In this document: positions 1 to 7,443 of the stretch, one piece after another
Numbering within the stretch: position 1 is the first letter of the stretch
Layout: the number at the start of each line of letters is the position of its first letter
NCBI GenBank assembly: GCA_022791755.1
Contig: JAAVZR010000034.1
Span: forward strand, 1 to 61,393
Source of the DNA: Lachnospiraceae bacterium
GTDB taxonomy: Bacteria; Bacillota; Clostridia; Lachnospirales; Lachnospiraceae
Direction of reading: 5' to 3'
DNA length: 61,393 nt
Made by a program: the position numbers and the translations under genes
Notes under the pieces: generated by a model
What the model was told of the DNA's origin: nothing
Seen by the model: the letters and a program-made list of their open reading frames with translations, nothing else
The model's database searches: none

Positions 1-16
1 AAATAACATTATTGTA

Positions 17-1006
17 TTAACCAATTTTTGTTATTGCTTCTTTTGCCCATAAAGAGTTTTTCATAATTGCTCGTCCTACGCCAATTAAATCAGCTTCACC
101 ATTTTTTAATAATAATTCTGCCATATCAGCTTCTGTAATTCCCCCGGTTAATATAACAGGTATATTTACAACTGCTTTTGCAGCTTGTGTAATTTCACTG
201 AAATACCCCTGTTCTTTATAATCAGGTCTTACAAATCCGCAAAAACCGCCGGAAATATCCAACAGGTCAACTCCTGCATGTTCCAATAATTTTGCCGCCG
301 CGATACTGTCTTGTAAAGTAGAGCCGCCGTCCATGTAATCACAAGCCCCCAATCTGATAGCAATAGGAAAATTATCACCAACTGCATTACGGACTGACTT
401 TATAATCTCTTTGTGTAATTTTAGCCGTCCATTAAGCGTTTGTGCATTATATTCGTCTGTACGTTTGTTGGTTAATGGAGAATAAAATTGATTTAACAAA
501 TATCCATGTGCAGAATGAATTTCCACTCCGTCAAATCCAGCTTGTTTTGCCCGTATGGCTGCATTGGTAAAATCATGGATTACTTTGTGAATATCAGCCA
601 AAGACATTTCCAATGGGATAAAGCCTGTTTTCGGCATTGGATATGCACTTGCTCCATAAACAGCCTTTCCAGTAGTTTCACTGTTGGCGGCGCCTCCGGC
701 ATGACTGATTTGTGCCATAACTTTTGTTCCGTTTTCATGTATCACCATAGTAAGTTCTTTTAATCCGGTGATGTTGGTGTCATCCGCTATGGAAATCTGC
801 CCTTTTCCAGCCTTCCCTTCAAGATTAACATAGGAATGTTCTGTGATAATTAGTCCAATATATCCACCAAAGGATTTTTCATGGTAATAATCAAAAATTT
901 GCTTTGTTATCTGCCCGTCATCGGTTGCCTTTGCAGTAGCCATAGGCGGCATGACAAGACGATTTTTTATCGTTAAGTCACCTATTTTGATTGAGTTGTT
1001 TAACAT
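17..1006 (-). CDS. NADH:flavin oxidoreductase, Old Yellow Enzyme family
   Basis: A 329-residue single-domain FMN-dependent TIM-barrel protein. The N-terminal NRLVMPPM block, the VEIHSAHGYL segment that carries the substrate-binding histidines, and the late GGI and GRAIM phosphate-binding loops are typical of the OYE family. Members reduce activated C=C bonds of enones and similar electrophiles with NAD(P)H in the cytoplasm. It is shorter than the fused 2,4-dienoyl-CoA reductases and lacks their Fe-S and second flavin domains. It is divergent from an HxlR regulator across a 111-bp gap with a palindrome, so it is probably that regulator's target. The stop lies 16 bases from the window edge. The gene is much more AT-rich than the rest of the window, which suggests recent acquisition of the pair. 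The natural substrate cannot be told from sequence. Confidence 0.9.
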   Translation of the reverse strand: MLNNSIKIGDLTIKNRLVMPPMATAKATDDGQITKQIFDYYHEKSFGGYIGLIITEHSYVNLEGKAGKGQISIADDTNITGLKELTMVIHENGTKVMAQISHAGGAANSETTGKAVYGASAYPMPKTGFIPLEMSLADIHKVIHDFTNAAIRAKQAGFDGVEIHSAHGYLLNQFYSPLTNKRTDEYNAQTLNGRLKLHKEIIKSVRNAVGDNFPIAIRLGACDYMDGGSTLQDSIAAAKLLEHAGVDLLDISGGFCGFVRPDYKEQGYFSEITQAAKAVVNIPVILTGGITEADMAELLLKNGEADLIGVGRAIMKNSLWAKEAITKIG

Positions 1007-1043
1007 ATTTATTTTTGTACCTCCTGTTTTTCTGGACTTTTAT

Positions 1044-1063
1044 AAGTATAGCATGGTATACTT
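1044..1063. promoter_or_regulatory. Palindromic operator between the OYE gene and hxlR
   Basis: A 20-bp inverted repeat with perfect 7-base arms AAGTATA and TATACTT around a 6-base centre. It overlaps the likely -35 (TTGACA, 1062-1067) of the rightward HxlR gene and lies in the leftward OYE promoter region. A second small palindrome, GATAG-ATA-CTATC, occupies 1088-1100. The spacing fits binding by a dimeric winged-helix repressor of the HxlR family. The link to this HxlR protein is inferred from position. Confidence 0.6.
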
Positions 1064-1117
1064 GACAAAGAAAGTACGCACATTTTTGATAGATACTATC
1101 CAAAAGGAGAGCATAGA

Positions 1118-1468
1118 ATGAAAAAAGAAACTATCCCTTGCAAAGAGATTGATGTACGCCCATTTGCTTATGCAATATCTTTAGTAGATGGAAAATGGAA
1201 AATGCACATTTTGTTTTGGCTATGGAAAAAAAAGATTCTTCGCTACAGCGAAATAAAACGGGCGTTGGGAAAAGTAACACATAAAATGCTTAGCAGCCAG
1301 CTAAAAGAGTTAGAGAATGACGGTATTGTTATACGCAAAGAATATCCTCAAGTACCTCCCAAAGTGGAATATTGTTTGTCGGAAAAGGGGAAAAGTATTA
1401 TGCCAATTTTAAGTGCTTTTTGCAAATGGGGACATGAACATATTCCTGACGGTTGGCAAATTCCATAA
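1118..1468 (+). CDS. HxlR-family winged-helix transcriptional regulator
   Basis: A 116-residue protein made almost entirely of one MarR-like winged helix (HxlR type). Recognisable stretches are DGKWKMHILFWL, LRYSEIKRAL, the KMLSSQLKELE recognition helix and the wing ending in a YCLSEKG block. A cysteine at residue 8, just before the domain, is in the place where thiol-sensing HxlR members of the YodB/HypR type carry their redox cysteine. Redox or quinone/electrophile sensing with control of the divergent OYE gene is therefore plausible but inferred. The start has AAAGGAG upstream. Low G+C, like its divergent neighbour. Confidence 0.88.
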   Translation: MKKETIPCKEIDVRPFAYAISLVDGKWKMHILFWLWKKKILRYSEIKRALGKVTHKMLSSQLKELENDGIVIRKEYPQVPPKVEYCLSEKGKSIMPILSAFCKWGHEHIPDGWQIP

Positions 1469-1784
1469 TTGTATGGAAATTCCAATAATTTTCAAGTAGG
1501 GATGGGTGAGAAGGATTCCGCCGTAGTCGGCATTGTGGGTAACTCTGTTCGCAGGACGTGGGAAAGCTGCTCTTTAGCTTTTCCATGTGCTGTGAATAGA
1601 GTTATCCATGATTCCATAGCCTGTTATGCACCTTTCACAGCACACAAATCTCACTGCCCCCTTTCACACATCTTATCATACCAAATACCATAAAATCATT
1701 CCATCGAAACCACCCCATGAGAACAGCAAAAAAGTACCCAAACAGGCATCAAACAAAAACTCGCCGGCCCACAGAGGTTGTCCC

Positions 1785-1996
1785 TTGCAGGGTATGGGGA
1801 GGCAGGTGAAGAAACAGCCTGGTTCCTGGGGGTATTCCCGGCCGGACCCTTGCAGGACGCCGGCGCTTAGTGAGCGCAAGCGACAGCGAAGCGCGAACTT
1901 AGAGCCGCTGCCTCCTGCACGGAGCGAGAGCGCGTCCGGCCGGGAATACCCCCAGGAACCGGGCGTCCCCTTTCCTATCCCTCCCCTCCCCTGCAA
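1785..1996. repeat. Long imperfect foldback (inverted repeat) element
   Basis: The 622-bp gap between hxlR and the PRD regulator contains a large palindrome. The core arms, 1818-1847 and 1934-1963, are 30 bases each and complementary except at one position. The pairing extends outward imperfectly to TTGCAGGG (1785-1792) and CCCTGCAA (1989-1996), placed symmetrically. A further short pair (TGCAGGA and TCCTGCA) lies inside. The right end abuts the promoter of the next gene. Overlapping open frames on both strands here (1626-2033, 1676-2146) are products of the palindrome and look non-coding. It may be a miniature non-autonomous element or a structured intergenic repeat; no transposase is nearby. 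I see nothing else convincing between 1469 and 1784 except a small hairpin (GGAAAGCT/AGCTTTTCC, about 1560-1583). Confidence 0.75.
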
Positions 1997-2012
1997 ACAT
2001 CCTCCCACAGAA

Positions 2013-2041
2013 TTGACAGCCTTCCTCCGATAATCTATAAT
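2013..2041 (+). promoter_or_regulatory. Sigma-A promoter of PRD regulator 1
   Basis: TTGACA at 2013-2018, a 17-bp spacer and TATAAT at 2036-2041: a full consensus promoter. The -10 box covers an ATG at 2040 that would otherwise be read as the upstream start of the regulator, so translation must begin further down. Confidence 0.85.
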
Positions 2042-2090
2042 GAAATCAGTCCTCAAAGACAGGAACAAGTCAATACGAAAGAGAAAACCC

Positions 2091-3929
2091 ATGAAAGATG
2101 CGTTGAGAGAGGTAATAGCGGTACTGGAGCAGAAAACACGCCCCATATCATTTCAGGAGCTGGCCAATGAGACCGGCTTTTCGGTGCGCTATCTGCGCCA
2201 GCTTCTGGAGGAGAGCCGTGCGGATGGAGAGGCAAACGGGTTTTGTATTGAGGCGGAATTTCGCAGGGGCTGCCAGATCATCGTGACAGACAGAGCGCTG
2301 TATGATAAGATGGGCAGGATGGATGACGAAGCGGTGGAGCAGGCGAAAAAGGTACTGTGTTTTCTCCTGGATAGCGGAGACTATATGAGGATAGAGGATC
2401 TGGCAGACCGGTTTTATACCAGCCGGGCGACCATGGACCGGATCGTGCGCGTAGGACGCCGTATCGCGGAGAGGTTTGAGCTGGAAATCATGTCCCGGCA
2501 GCGCTATGGGATTCGTATCCAGGGAAATGAGAGGAATAAACGCGTCTGTTATGCCTACTGCTGCAATCACAGGGAAGCGGAGAAGGAGCAGGGACAGAGA
2601 GTACAGGAGATTCTCTATCAGGTATTGAGAGAGTACCGGTATGAGGTCTCCGACAGAAGCTTTCATAATCTGGTATATCATATCGTGATTCTCTTAAAGC
2701 GGCTGCAAAGCGGGGAAAAGATCGGGGATGAAATGAGGCTGAACCAGTATTATGCACAGCAGAGCGAGATAGCGACAGAGCTGGTGAAACGACTGGAGAG
2801 GGAGTTTGACGTACAGATTCCGGAGTACGAGACCGGCTATCTGATTCTGCATCTTCTGGGAAAACAGGCACTGAGCACGGCCGACGAGATCGAGCCCTAT
2901 GTCTATGAGCTGGTGGGAGATATCCTGCAACGGATCTATGAGGTGCGGGGATTGGATATGAGAAGAAACTGGGATTTGTATGTGAGCCTCTGTCTCCATA
3001 TTCAGCCCATGCTCTACCGGATCCGGTGCCACTTTGTCCAGGAAAACCCTCTGTTTTATAAAATCAAGAGGGAGATGATCGAGGCTTATAATCTGGCTGT
3101 CATTGCGGCGGAAGTAATCGCACAGAAAAGAGGTTCCGTCATAGGGGAGCAGGAGATCAGTTACCTGGCGCTTCACTTTGCTCTGGCGCTGACACAGGAG
3201 GAGACGGTGCAGCCGGATATGAGAATTCTGGTCGTCTGCGGAAGCGGACGGGGGACATCCAGACTGTTGCAGTATAAGCTGATGACGCAGTTTGGCCTGA
3301 CGGAGGATAACATTACCTTGTCTTCGCTGATTCAGCTGTCAGCCATGGATGTGACCGGTTACAGCTGTGTGGTTTCCACTGTGGGTATTCCGTTTCCGGT
3401 GGGGATTCCGGTCATTATGATCAGTCCGGTGATGGATGAAGAGAGCGGGGCCAGGCTGGAGGTGTTTTTGCGAAAGAAGCAGGATGACCGGGGCAGAGCC
3501 TGGGACGGCATACTGCGGGAGGAGTGGCTCTACAGTGGCCTGGAATATAAGAACAGGAAAGAGATTCTGCACTTTTTGTCAGAGCAGGCCGGAGAGTTTT
3601 TTGAGAGTGAGGATACACTTTTTGACGCCTTAATGAAACGGGAGGCTCTCAGCGCCACAGAAGTGGGAAACCAGTGCTGTATGCCGCATCCCTTCGGAAT
3701 ATTTCCCTCTCGTTCGGTGGTCATGATTATGATTTTGAAAAAACCTGTCCGCTGGTACAGAGAGAAAGTGCGGGTTGTGATTTTTGGCTCTTTTACCAGG
3801 GAGGAAGAGAAAAGGGAGTTGCTGCTAGACAGTCTGGCCAGGCTGGTTTCTGCCAAGGCGTCGATTCAGAACCTGATAGAAGAGCCTACATTCAGCAGGC
3901 TGACGGCTTGTATGGAGAAGCAGAGATGA
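2091..3929 (+). CDS. PRD-domain PTS-controlled transcriptional regulator (copy 1)
   Basis: A 612-residue multi-domain regulator of the LicR/ManR/BglG-related type. Order seen: N-terminal HTH (about 1-65, LANETGFSVRYLRQLL), second HTH (about 95-140, LADRFYTSRATMDRI), two PTS regulation domains (about 165-370), an EIIB-like domain with VVCGSGRGTS and Cys383, and a C-terminal EIIA-like domain with an MPHP motif and His533. Such proteins are switched by phosphorylation of PRD histidines and of the EIIB/EIIA modules. I chose the ATG at 2091 because the earlier ATG at 2040 lies inside the -10 box. The stop overlaps the next start as ATGA, so it is translationally coupled to the EIIB-membrane protein, and a PTS IIC follows. 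It is paralogous to 50769-52631. The inducing sugar is unknown. Confidence 0.9.
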   Translation: MKDALREVIAVLEQKTRPISFQELANETGFSVRYLRQLLEESRADGEANGFCIEAEFRRGCQIIVTDRALYDKMGRMDDEAVEQAKKVLCFLLDSGDYMRIEDLADRFYTSRATMDRIVRVGRRIAERFELEIMSRQRYGIRIQGNERNKRVCYAYCCNHREAEKEQGQRVQEILYQVLREYRYEVSDRSFHNLVYHIVILLKRLQSGEKIGDEMRLNQYYAQQSEIATELVKRLEREFDVQIPEYETGYLILHLLGKQALSTADEIEPYVYELVGDILQRIYEVRGLDMRRNWDLYVSLCLHIQPMLYRIRCHFVQENPLFYKIKREMIEAYNLAVIAAEVIAQKRGSVIGEQEISYLALHFALALTQEETVQPDMRILVVCGSGRGTSRLLQYKLMTQFGLTEDNITLSSLIQLSAMDVTGYSCVVSTVGIPFPVGIPVIMISPVMDEESGARLEVFLRKKQDDRGRAWDGILREEWLYSGLEYKNRKEILHFLSEQAGEFFESEDTLFDALMKREALSATEVGNQCCMPHPFGIFPSRSVVMIMILKKPVRWYREKVRVVIFGSFTREEEKRELLLDSLARLVSAKASIQNLIEEPTFSRLTACMEKQR

Positions 3930-4792
3930 ATGTTTTGATCGTTTGCCTGCAGGGAATGACATCCCGTGTCATGGCGCAGAAGATGACGGAACTGGCGAAA
4001 AAGAAGGCGGATAACTATGTGTTTAAGGCTGCGGGGTATCTGTATGTGCAGGATCAGGCCGGCTGGGCGGATATCATATTGGTCACACCCCAGGCCAGAG
4101 CTTATGCGAAGGGGATCAAAGCCGGACTTCAGGGGATGGGGCTGCAAATCTATCAGCTGAGCGCTTTTAATGAGGCTTTTAATAATATTCCGGAGACATA
4201 TGAAATGATCTGCCGGCTCATCAGCGGGAGGCGGGATGACAGAATTTGTCTGACCGGAAAAGAACTGGCGCGACTGACCAAAGAGGCAGCGCTAGTATAT
4301 TTGTTTGCCGCAGCTCTGGCCGGTGCGATATACTTTTTGTACCGGGCGACAGGCCTGAAGGATTATCATGTGGTGGGAAGGCAGCTGGAGCTTCTGGAGG
4401 CCATTTTTGCGGCGCTGTATCTGGGATATGGCTTTGCGGGCATGGCGGGAGGCTCCAGGCGCTATTATATGATGGTGGCGTTGTCTGCTCTTCTGGCCTT
4501 TTCGCCATATATGACCAGAGAGGCCTATGTGGAAATGAAAACGATACGGTTTGGGGTATTTGTGATACGGAACCAATTTGCCTTTCCTGTGGGATTGGGT
4601 TATATACCTTTGGTGCTGGCAATGCTGTCCCTGTATCATGTGACGGCTTTTGTGTATGAACGGCATCAGAGAAAAAAGGAAGGTTACGTGGAAACGCTGG
4701 GAATCTACCGGTTTGGTACGCTGGTGTCCACCGTCTCGGTGCTGACGGGGCAGATGCTGCTGCGTGCCCTGCTCGTCTGCCTGTTTGGATAG
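3926..4792 (+). CDS. EIIB-like domain fused to a five-segment membrane domain (copy 1)
   Basis: A 288-residue protein. Residues 1-100 resemble a lactose/cellobiose-type PTS EIIB: a first strand followed by a phospho-acceptor-like loop, CLQGMTSR, with Cys7, then DIILVTPQARAYAKGI. The rest is membrane-embedded, with hydrophobic segments near 121-141, 158-178, 183-200, 222-245 and 265-288. This part is too short for, and does not resemble, a PTS IIC domain; I do not recognise it. The start is an ATGA overlap with the PRD regulator; an upstream extension of the frame to 3674 runs inside the regulator and is discarded. A homologue with the same layout and the same coupling is at 52628-53497. A membrane-tethered phospho-relay or sensor partner of the regulator is my inference. 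Confidence 0.75.
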   Translation: MNVLIVCLQGMTSRVMAQKMTELAKKKADNYVFKAAGYLYVQDQAGWADIILVTPQARAYAKGIKAGLQGMGLQIYQLSAFNEAFNNIPETYEMICRLISGRRDDRICLTGKELARLTKEAALVYLFAAALAGAIYFLYRATGLKDYHVVGRQLELLEAIFAALYLGYGFAGMAGGSRRYYMMVALSALLAFSPYMTREAYVEMKTIRFGVFVIRNQFAFPVGLGYIPLVLAMLSLYHVTAFVYERHQRKKEGYVETLGIYRFGTLVSTVSVLTGQMLLRALLVCLFG

Positions 4793-4928
4793 CAGGTCAA
4801 AAAGCATCCCTTCAGGAGGAACTTTTTTGATAAGGTAAGGGGAGAGGGAGGATTGTATAATTTTCATAACGCCGGTATCCGAAGGGGAAATACAGGATAC
4901 ATGGCGAATATATGAAAGAGGTGAAGAG

Positions 4929-6224
4929 ATGAAAGAAAAGCTTCAAACAATCCTTCAAAAGGTAAGCGCTTTTACCAGTACCCGGTACATGAAGATTCTG
5001 ATGAACGGCTTCATGGGCATGTCGGCGATTACCATCTGTGGTTCCCTTTTTACCCTGCTCAAATCGCTTCCGTTCGATCCCTGGCTGAATTTCCTGGCCA
5101 GCTCCGGAATCGGCGATCTCTTATCGATTCCGGTAAGTATCACGACGGATGCGGTGGCGCTTTATATCGTGCTTTCCATGGCTTATGAGACAGGGAAAAC
5201 CTTCAAGGAAAACGCCTTTGCGTCCGCTTTGGTAGCATTGGGATCCTTTTTGCTTTTGACTCCGTTTAACACGATCGTCTACAGCGCGGATTATACGGTG
5301 GCGACGCCGGTGTCCAATGTGATCCCGGTGAGCGCGATTGGTTCCTCCGGTATGTTTCTGGCGATTCTGGTCGGTATCAGCGCTTCCAGACTGTATATCT
5401 TCTTCGTGAAAAAGGGCTGGAAAATCCGGATGCCCGATTCGGTTCCGCCTAATGTGACAGCAATGTTTGAATCCCTGATTCCCGGGGGGCTGGTATTTGT
5501 GGTATTTCTGGTGATTCGTTATGTCATGGGTCTGACCTCCTTTGGAACGGCCCAGAGCCTGATCTACGGTATGCTTCAGCAGCCTTTGACTGCCGTGGGC
5601 GGCGGCCTGGGCGGCCTGATCGTATTTGAACTGGTGAGTTCCTTTTTATGGCTGTTCGGTATCCATGGAGGTATGGTGGCCTATGTGGGAATGGCGCCGA
5701 TCATTACCGTCATGAGCACGGAGAATCTGGCGGCCTTTGCAGCCGGTCTGCCGGCTCCTCATCCGGAGTGGGCGATGATGGCCTTTATCATTATGGGCGG
5801 CGGCGGAGCCACTCTGGGAATGAATATGCTGATGGTCTCCAAGCTGTGTAAGTCGGAGCAGTATAAGACGCTGGGAAAGATCGCTTTGCCTACGTCCCTG
5901 TTTAATATCAATGAACCTCTGATTTTTGGTACGCCTCTGATTATGAATCCGACGCTGGCGATTCCGTTTGTCGTGACTCCTCTGGCAAATCTGATGGTGT
6001 GTATGCTGGGATATCAGATCGGGTTCTTTGTCCCCACGGGCGCTTCCATCAATGGCTTCATGCCCTTTGGTGTTCTGGGCGCGCTTCTGACCGGTTCCTG
6101 GACCGGCGCAGTGATGTCAGTCCTCCTTCTGGTTATGGACATTATGATCTATCTGCCCTTCTTTAAGGTCAGCGACGCTATGGTGTATAAGCGGGAACAG
6201 GAAGCGAAATCCGCCGAGGCGTAA
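4929..6224 (+). CDS. PTS sugar transporter subunit IIC, lactose/cellobiose family (copy 1)
   Basis: A 431-residue polytopic membrane permease. The opening block (TRYMKILMNGFMG), the MPDSVPPNV motif and the NEPLIFGTPLIMNP signature are those of CelB/LacE-type EIIC, the channel that moves a beta-glucoside or related sugar while the cytoplasmic EIIB phosphorylates it. A good ribosome site (GAAAGAGG) precedes the ATG. It lies 136 bp after the EIIB-membrane gene on the same strand; no separate soluble EIIA or EIIB of this family is adjacent. Its N-terminal 35 residues closely match the other IIC at 55208-56494. The substrate is undetermined. Confidence 0.92.
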   Translation: MKEKLQTILQKVSAFTSTRYMKILMNGFMGMSAITICGSLFTLLKSLPFDPWLNFLASSGIGDLLSIPVSITTDAVALYIVLSMAYETGKTFKENAFASALVALGSFLLLTPFNTIVYSADYTVATPVSNVIPVSAIGSSGMFLAILVGISASRLYIFFVKKGWKIRMPDSVPPNVTAMFESLIPGGLVFVVFLVIRYVMGLTSFGTAQSLIYGMLQQPLTAVGGGLGGLIVFELVSSFLWLFGIHGGMVAYVGMAPIITVMSTENLAAFAAGLPAPHPEWAMMAFIIMGGGGATLGMNMLMVSKLCKSEQYKTLGKIALPTSLFNINEPLIFGTPLIMNPTLAIPFVVTPLANLMVCMLGYQIGFFVPTGASINGFMPFGVLGALLTGSWTGAVMSVLLLVMDIMIYLPFFKVSDAMVYKREQEAKSAEA

Positions 6225-6254
6225 GTCGGAATTGACAAAATACATATTCCTGGG

Positions 6255-6285
6255 AAAGACAGGTGAAAACCTGTCTTTCTTTTGT
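6255..6285 (+). terminator. Rho-independent terminator after IIC copy 1
   Basis: A perfect 10-bp stem, AAAGACAGGT/ACCTGTCTTT, around a GAAA tetraloop, followed by a T-rich tract. It closes the regulator-EIIB-IIC unit. Confidence 0.9.
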
Positions 6286-6385
6286 CCACAGGTGTCCGGT
6301 GTAAAAAATATTGGAACTTTTGAATGGATTTTGCTTCCACAATCGTATTATATATAAAGGATATCAAACATAACGGAGGAGCATT

Positions 6386-6937
6386 ATGAGAAGTGCATTC
6401 TTAAGTATCTTGGCAACGATCATAACATTATCGTTTGGCGCGACAAGCGCAGGCCCCTGGTCCGGGTGGAATTATGTGGATACAGATGGCGACGGGGTCT
6501 GTGACTATGCCGGCAGCATGTGCGCCTATGTGGACGAAGACGGAGACGGCCTCTGCGACGTCTGCGATACTTATCGTTGGTGCGGCGCTCACTGGCGCGG
6601 CGCCGGAAGAGGCTGCGGCCGGAATTATGTGGATGAGGACGGAGTCTGTGACTATGCCGGCAGTATGTGCGCCTATGTGGATGCAGATGGCGACGGTATC
6701 TGTGATTATGCCGGCGGCATGTGTGCCTATGTAGATGAGGACGGAGACGGTATCTGTGACTATTATGCATCCGGCCAGGGCAGAGGAGGCAGTCAGGGCA
6801 GTGGCTCCCAGACCGGACGCGGCGGGAATTATGTAGACGAAGACGGTATCTGTGATAACTACACATCCGGTCAGAGCCAGGGACGCGGATGTGGACGCGG
6901 ACGGGGAAACTGTTCCCGGGGAAGACGCGGCAGATAA
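6386..6937 (+). CDS. Secreted DxDGDGxCD-repeat protein
   Basis: A 183-residue protein with an N-terminal signal peptide (hydrophobic segment about 4-18, likely cut after ATSA near residue 22). The mature part is built of repeated YVDEDGDGxCDY units, five or six in full or shortened form, separated by AGSMCA or Gly/Arg/Ser-rich spacers. The DxDxDGxxD pattern is that of calcium-binding loops (EF-hand/dockerin/thrombospondin type 3-like), and paired cysteines may crosslink. The C-terminal 40 residues are Gly/Arg-rich. No sortase motif or membrane anchor is seen. The ribosome site GGAGGAG is strong. It lies just upstream of an ECF sigma factor and its anti-sigma factor. A surface Ca2+-binding or sensor-ligand role is inferred. 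I do not recognise a named family. Confidence 0.75.
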   Translation: MRSAFLSILATIITLSFGATSAGPWSGWNYVDTDGDGVCDYAGSMCAYVDEDGDGLCDVCDTYRWCGAHWRGAGRGCGRNYVDEDGVCDYAGSMCAYVDADGDGICDYAGGMCAYVDEDGDGICDYYASGQGRGGSQGSGSQTGRGGNYVDEDGICDNYTSGQSQGRGCGRGRGNCSRGRRGR

Positions 6938-6957
6938 AATATATAAAGGGAACCATT

Positions 6958-7443
6958 ATGCGGAGCGAGCAAGAGACGATCAGAGCCGTCGAACGATATT
7001 CCGACACCGTTCGGCGGCTCTGCATGATACATTTGAAAAATTATGCCGATACCGAGGACATATTTCAAACCGTGTTTTTGAAATATGTCCTTAGTTCCGT
7101 TTGTTTTGAAAACGAGGAACATGAAAAGGCATGGTTTATTCGGGTTACAATAAACGCCTGCAAAGATTTACTGAAAAGCTTTTTTCGCAGCCATACCATA
7201 TCGTTGGAGGAGGCGATGGAACAGCCAGCGGCGTTATCCCCGGATTACAGAGACGTCTGGGAGGCTGTATTTTCGCTTCCTCAGAAATATCGGGATGTTG
7301 TGTATTTGCACTACTTTGAAGATTATACCGCTCCGCAGATCAGCCGTATTTTAGGCAAGAATGTGAATACGATTTATACGCTCCTGACACGTTCCAAACA
7401 GATGTTACGGGAAAAGCTGGGAGGTGGATATGAATATGAATAA
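6958..7443 (+). CDS. ECF RNA polymerase sigma factor (sigma-70 family), set 1
   Basis: A 161-residue two-domain sigma factor: region 2 (about 10-75, including DTEDIFQTVFLKY and the WFIRVTINACKD block) and region 4 (about 100-155, LPQKYRDVVYLHYFEDYTAPQISRIL followed by a recognition helix; quoted here in two parts of the same helix-turn-helix). There is no region 1 or 3, as expected for ECF types. I chose the ATG at 6958 (AAAGGGAACC upstream) over an in-frame ATG at 6889 that would overlap the repeat-protein gene. It overlaps the anti-sigma gene by 14 bp, a typical coupled pair. Regulon unknown. Confidence 0.88.
   Translation: MRSEQETIRAVERYSDTVRRLCMIHLKNYADTEDIFQTVFLKYVLSSVCFENEEHEKAWFIRVTINACKDLLKSFFRSHTISLEEAMEQPAALSPDYRDVWEAVFSLPQKYRDVVYLHYFEDYTAPQISRILGKNVNTIYTLLTRSKQMLREKLGGGYEYE

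Noticed and set aside
1626..2146. Overlapping open frames on both strands (135 and 156 residues)
   Set aside because: They read through the foldback repeat, share mirrored Ser/Arg/Pro-rich sequence from its two arms, have no ribosome sites and match no family.
4801..4928. Possible RAT-type antiterminator before IIC copy 1 (GGATTGTATAAT)
   Set aside because: It begins like a RAT, but the rest does not match the consensus and no overlapping terminator is visible.
6313..6347. ECF-type promoter (GGAACTTT ... CGTA) before the repeat protein
   Set aside because: The elements are about 24-26 bp apart, far more than the usual 16-17 bp for ECF promoters, so autoregulation is not supported.
6420..7025. 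201-residue Arg/His-rich frame on the minus strand
   Set aside because: Antisense shadow of the DxDGDG-repeat gene; composition is the complement of the repeat codons.
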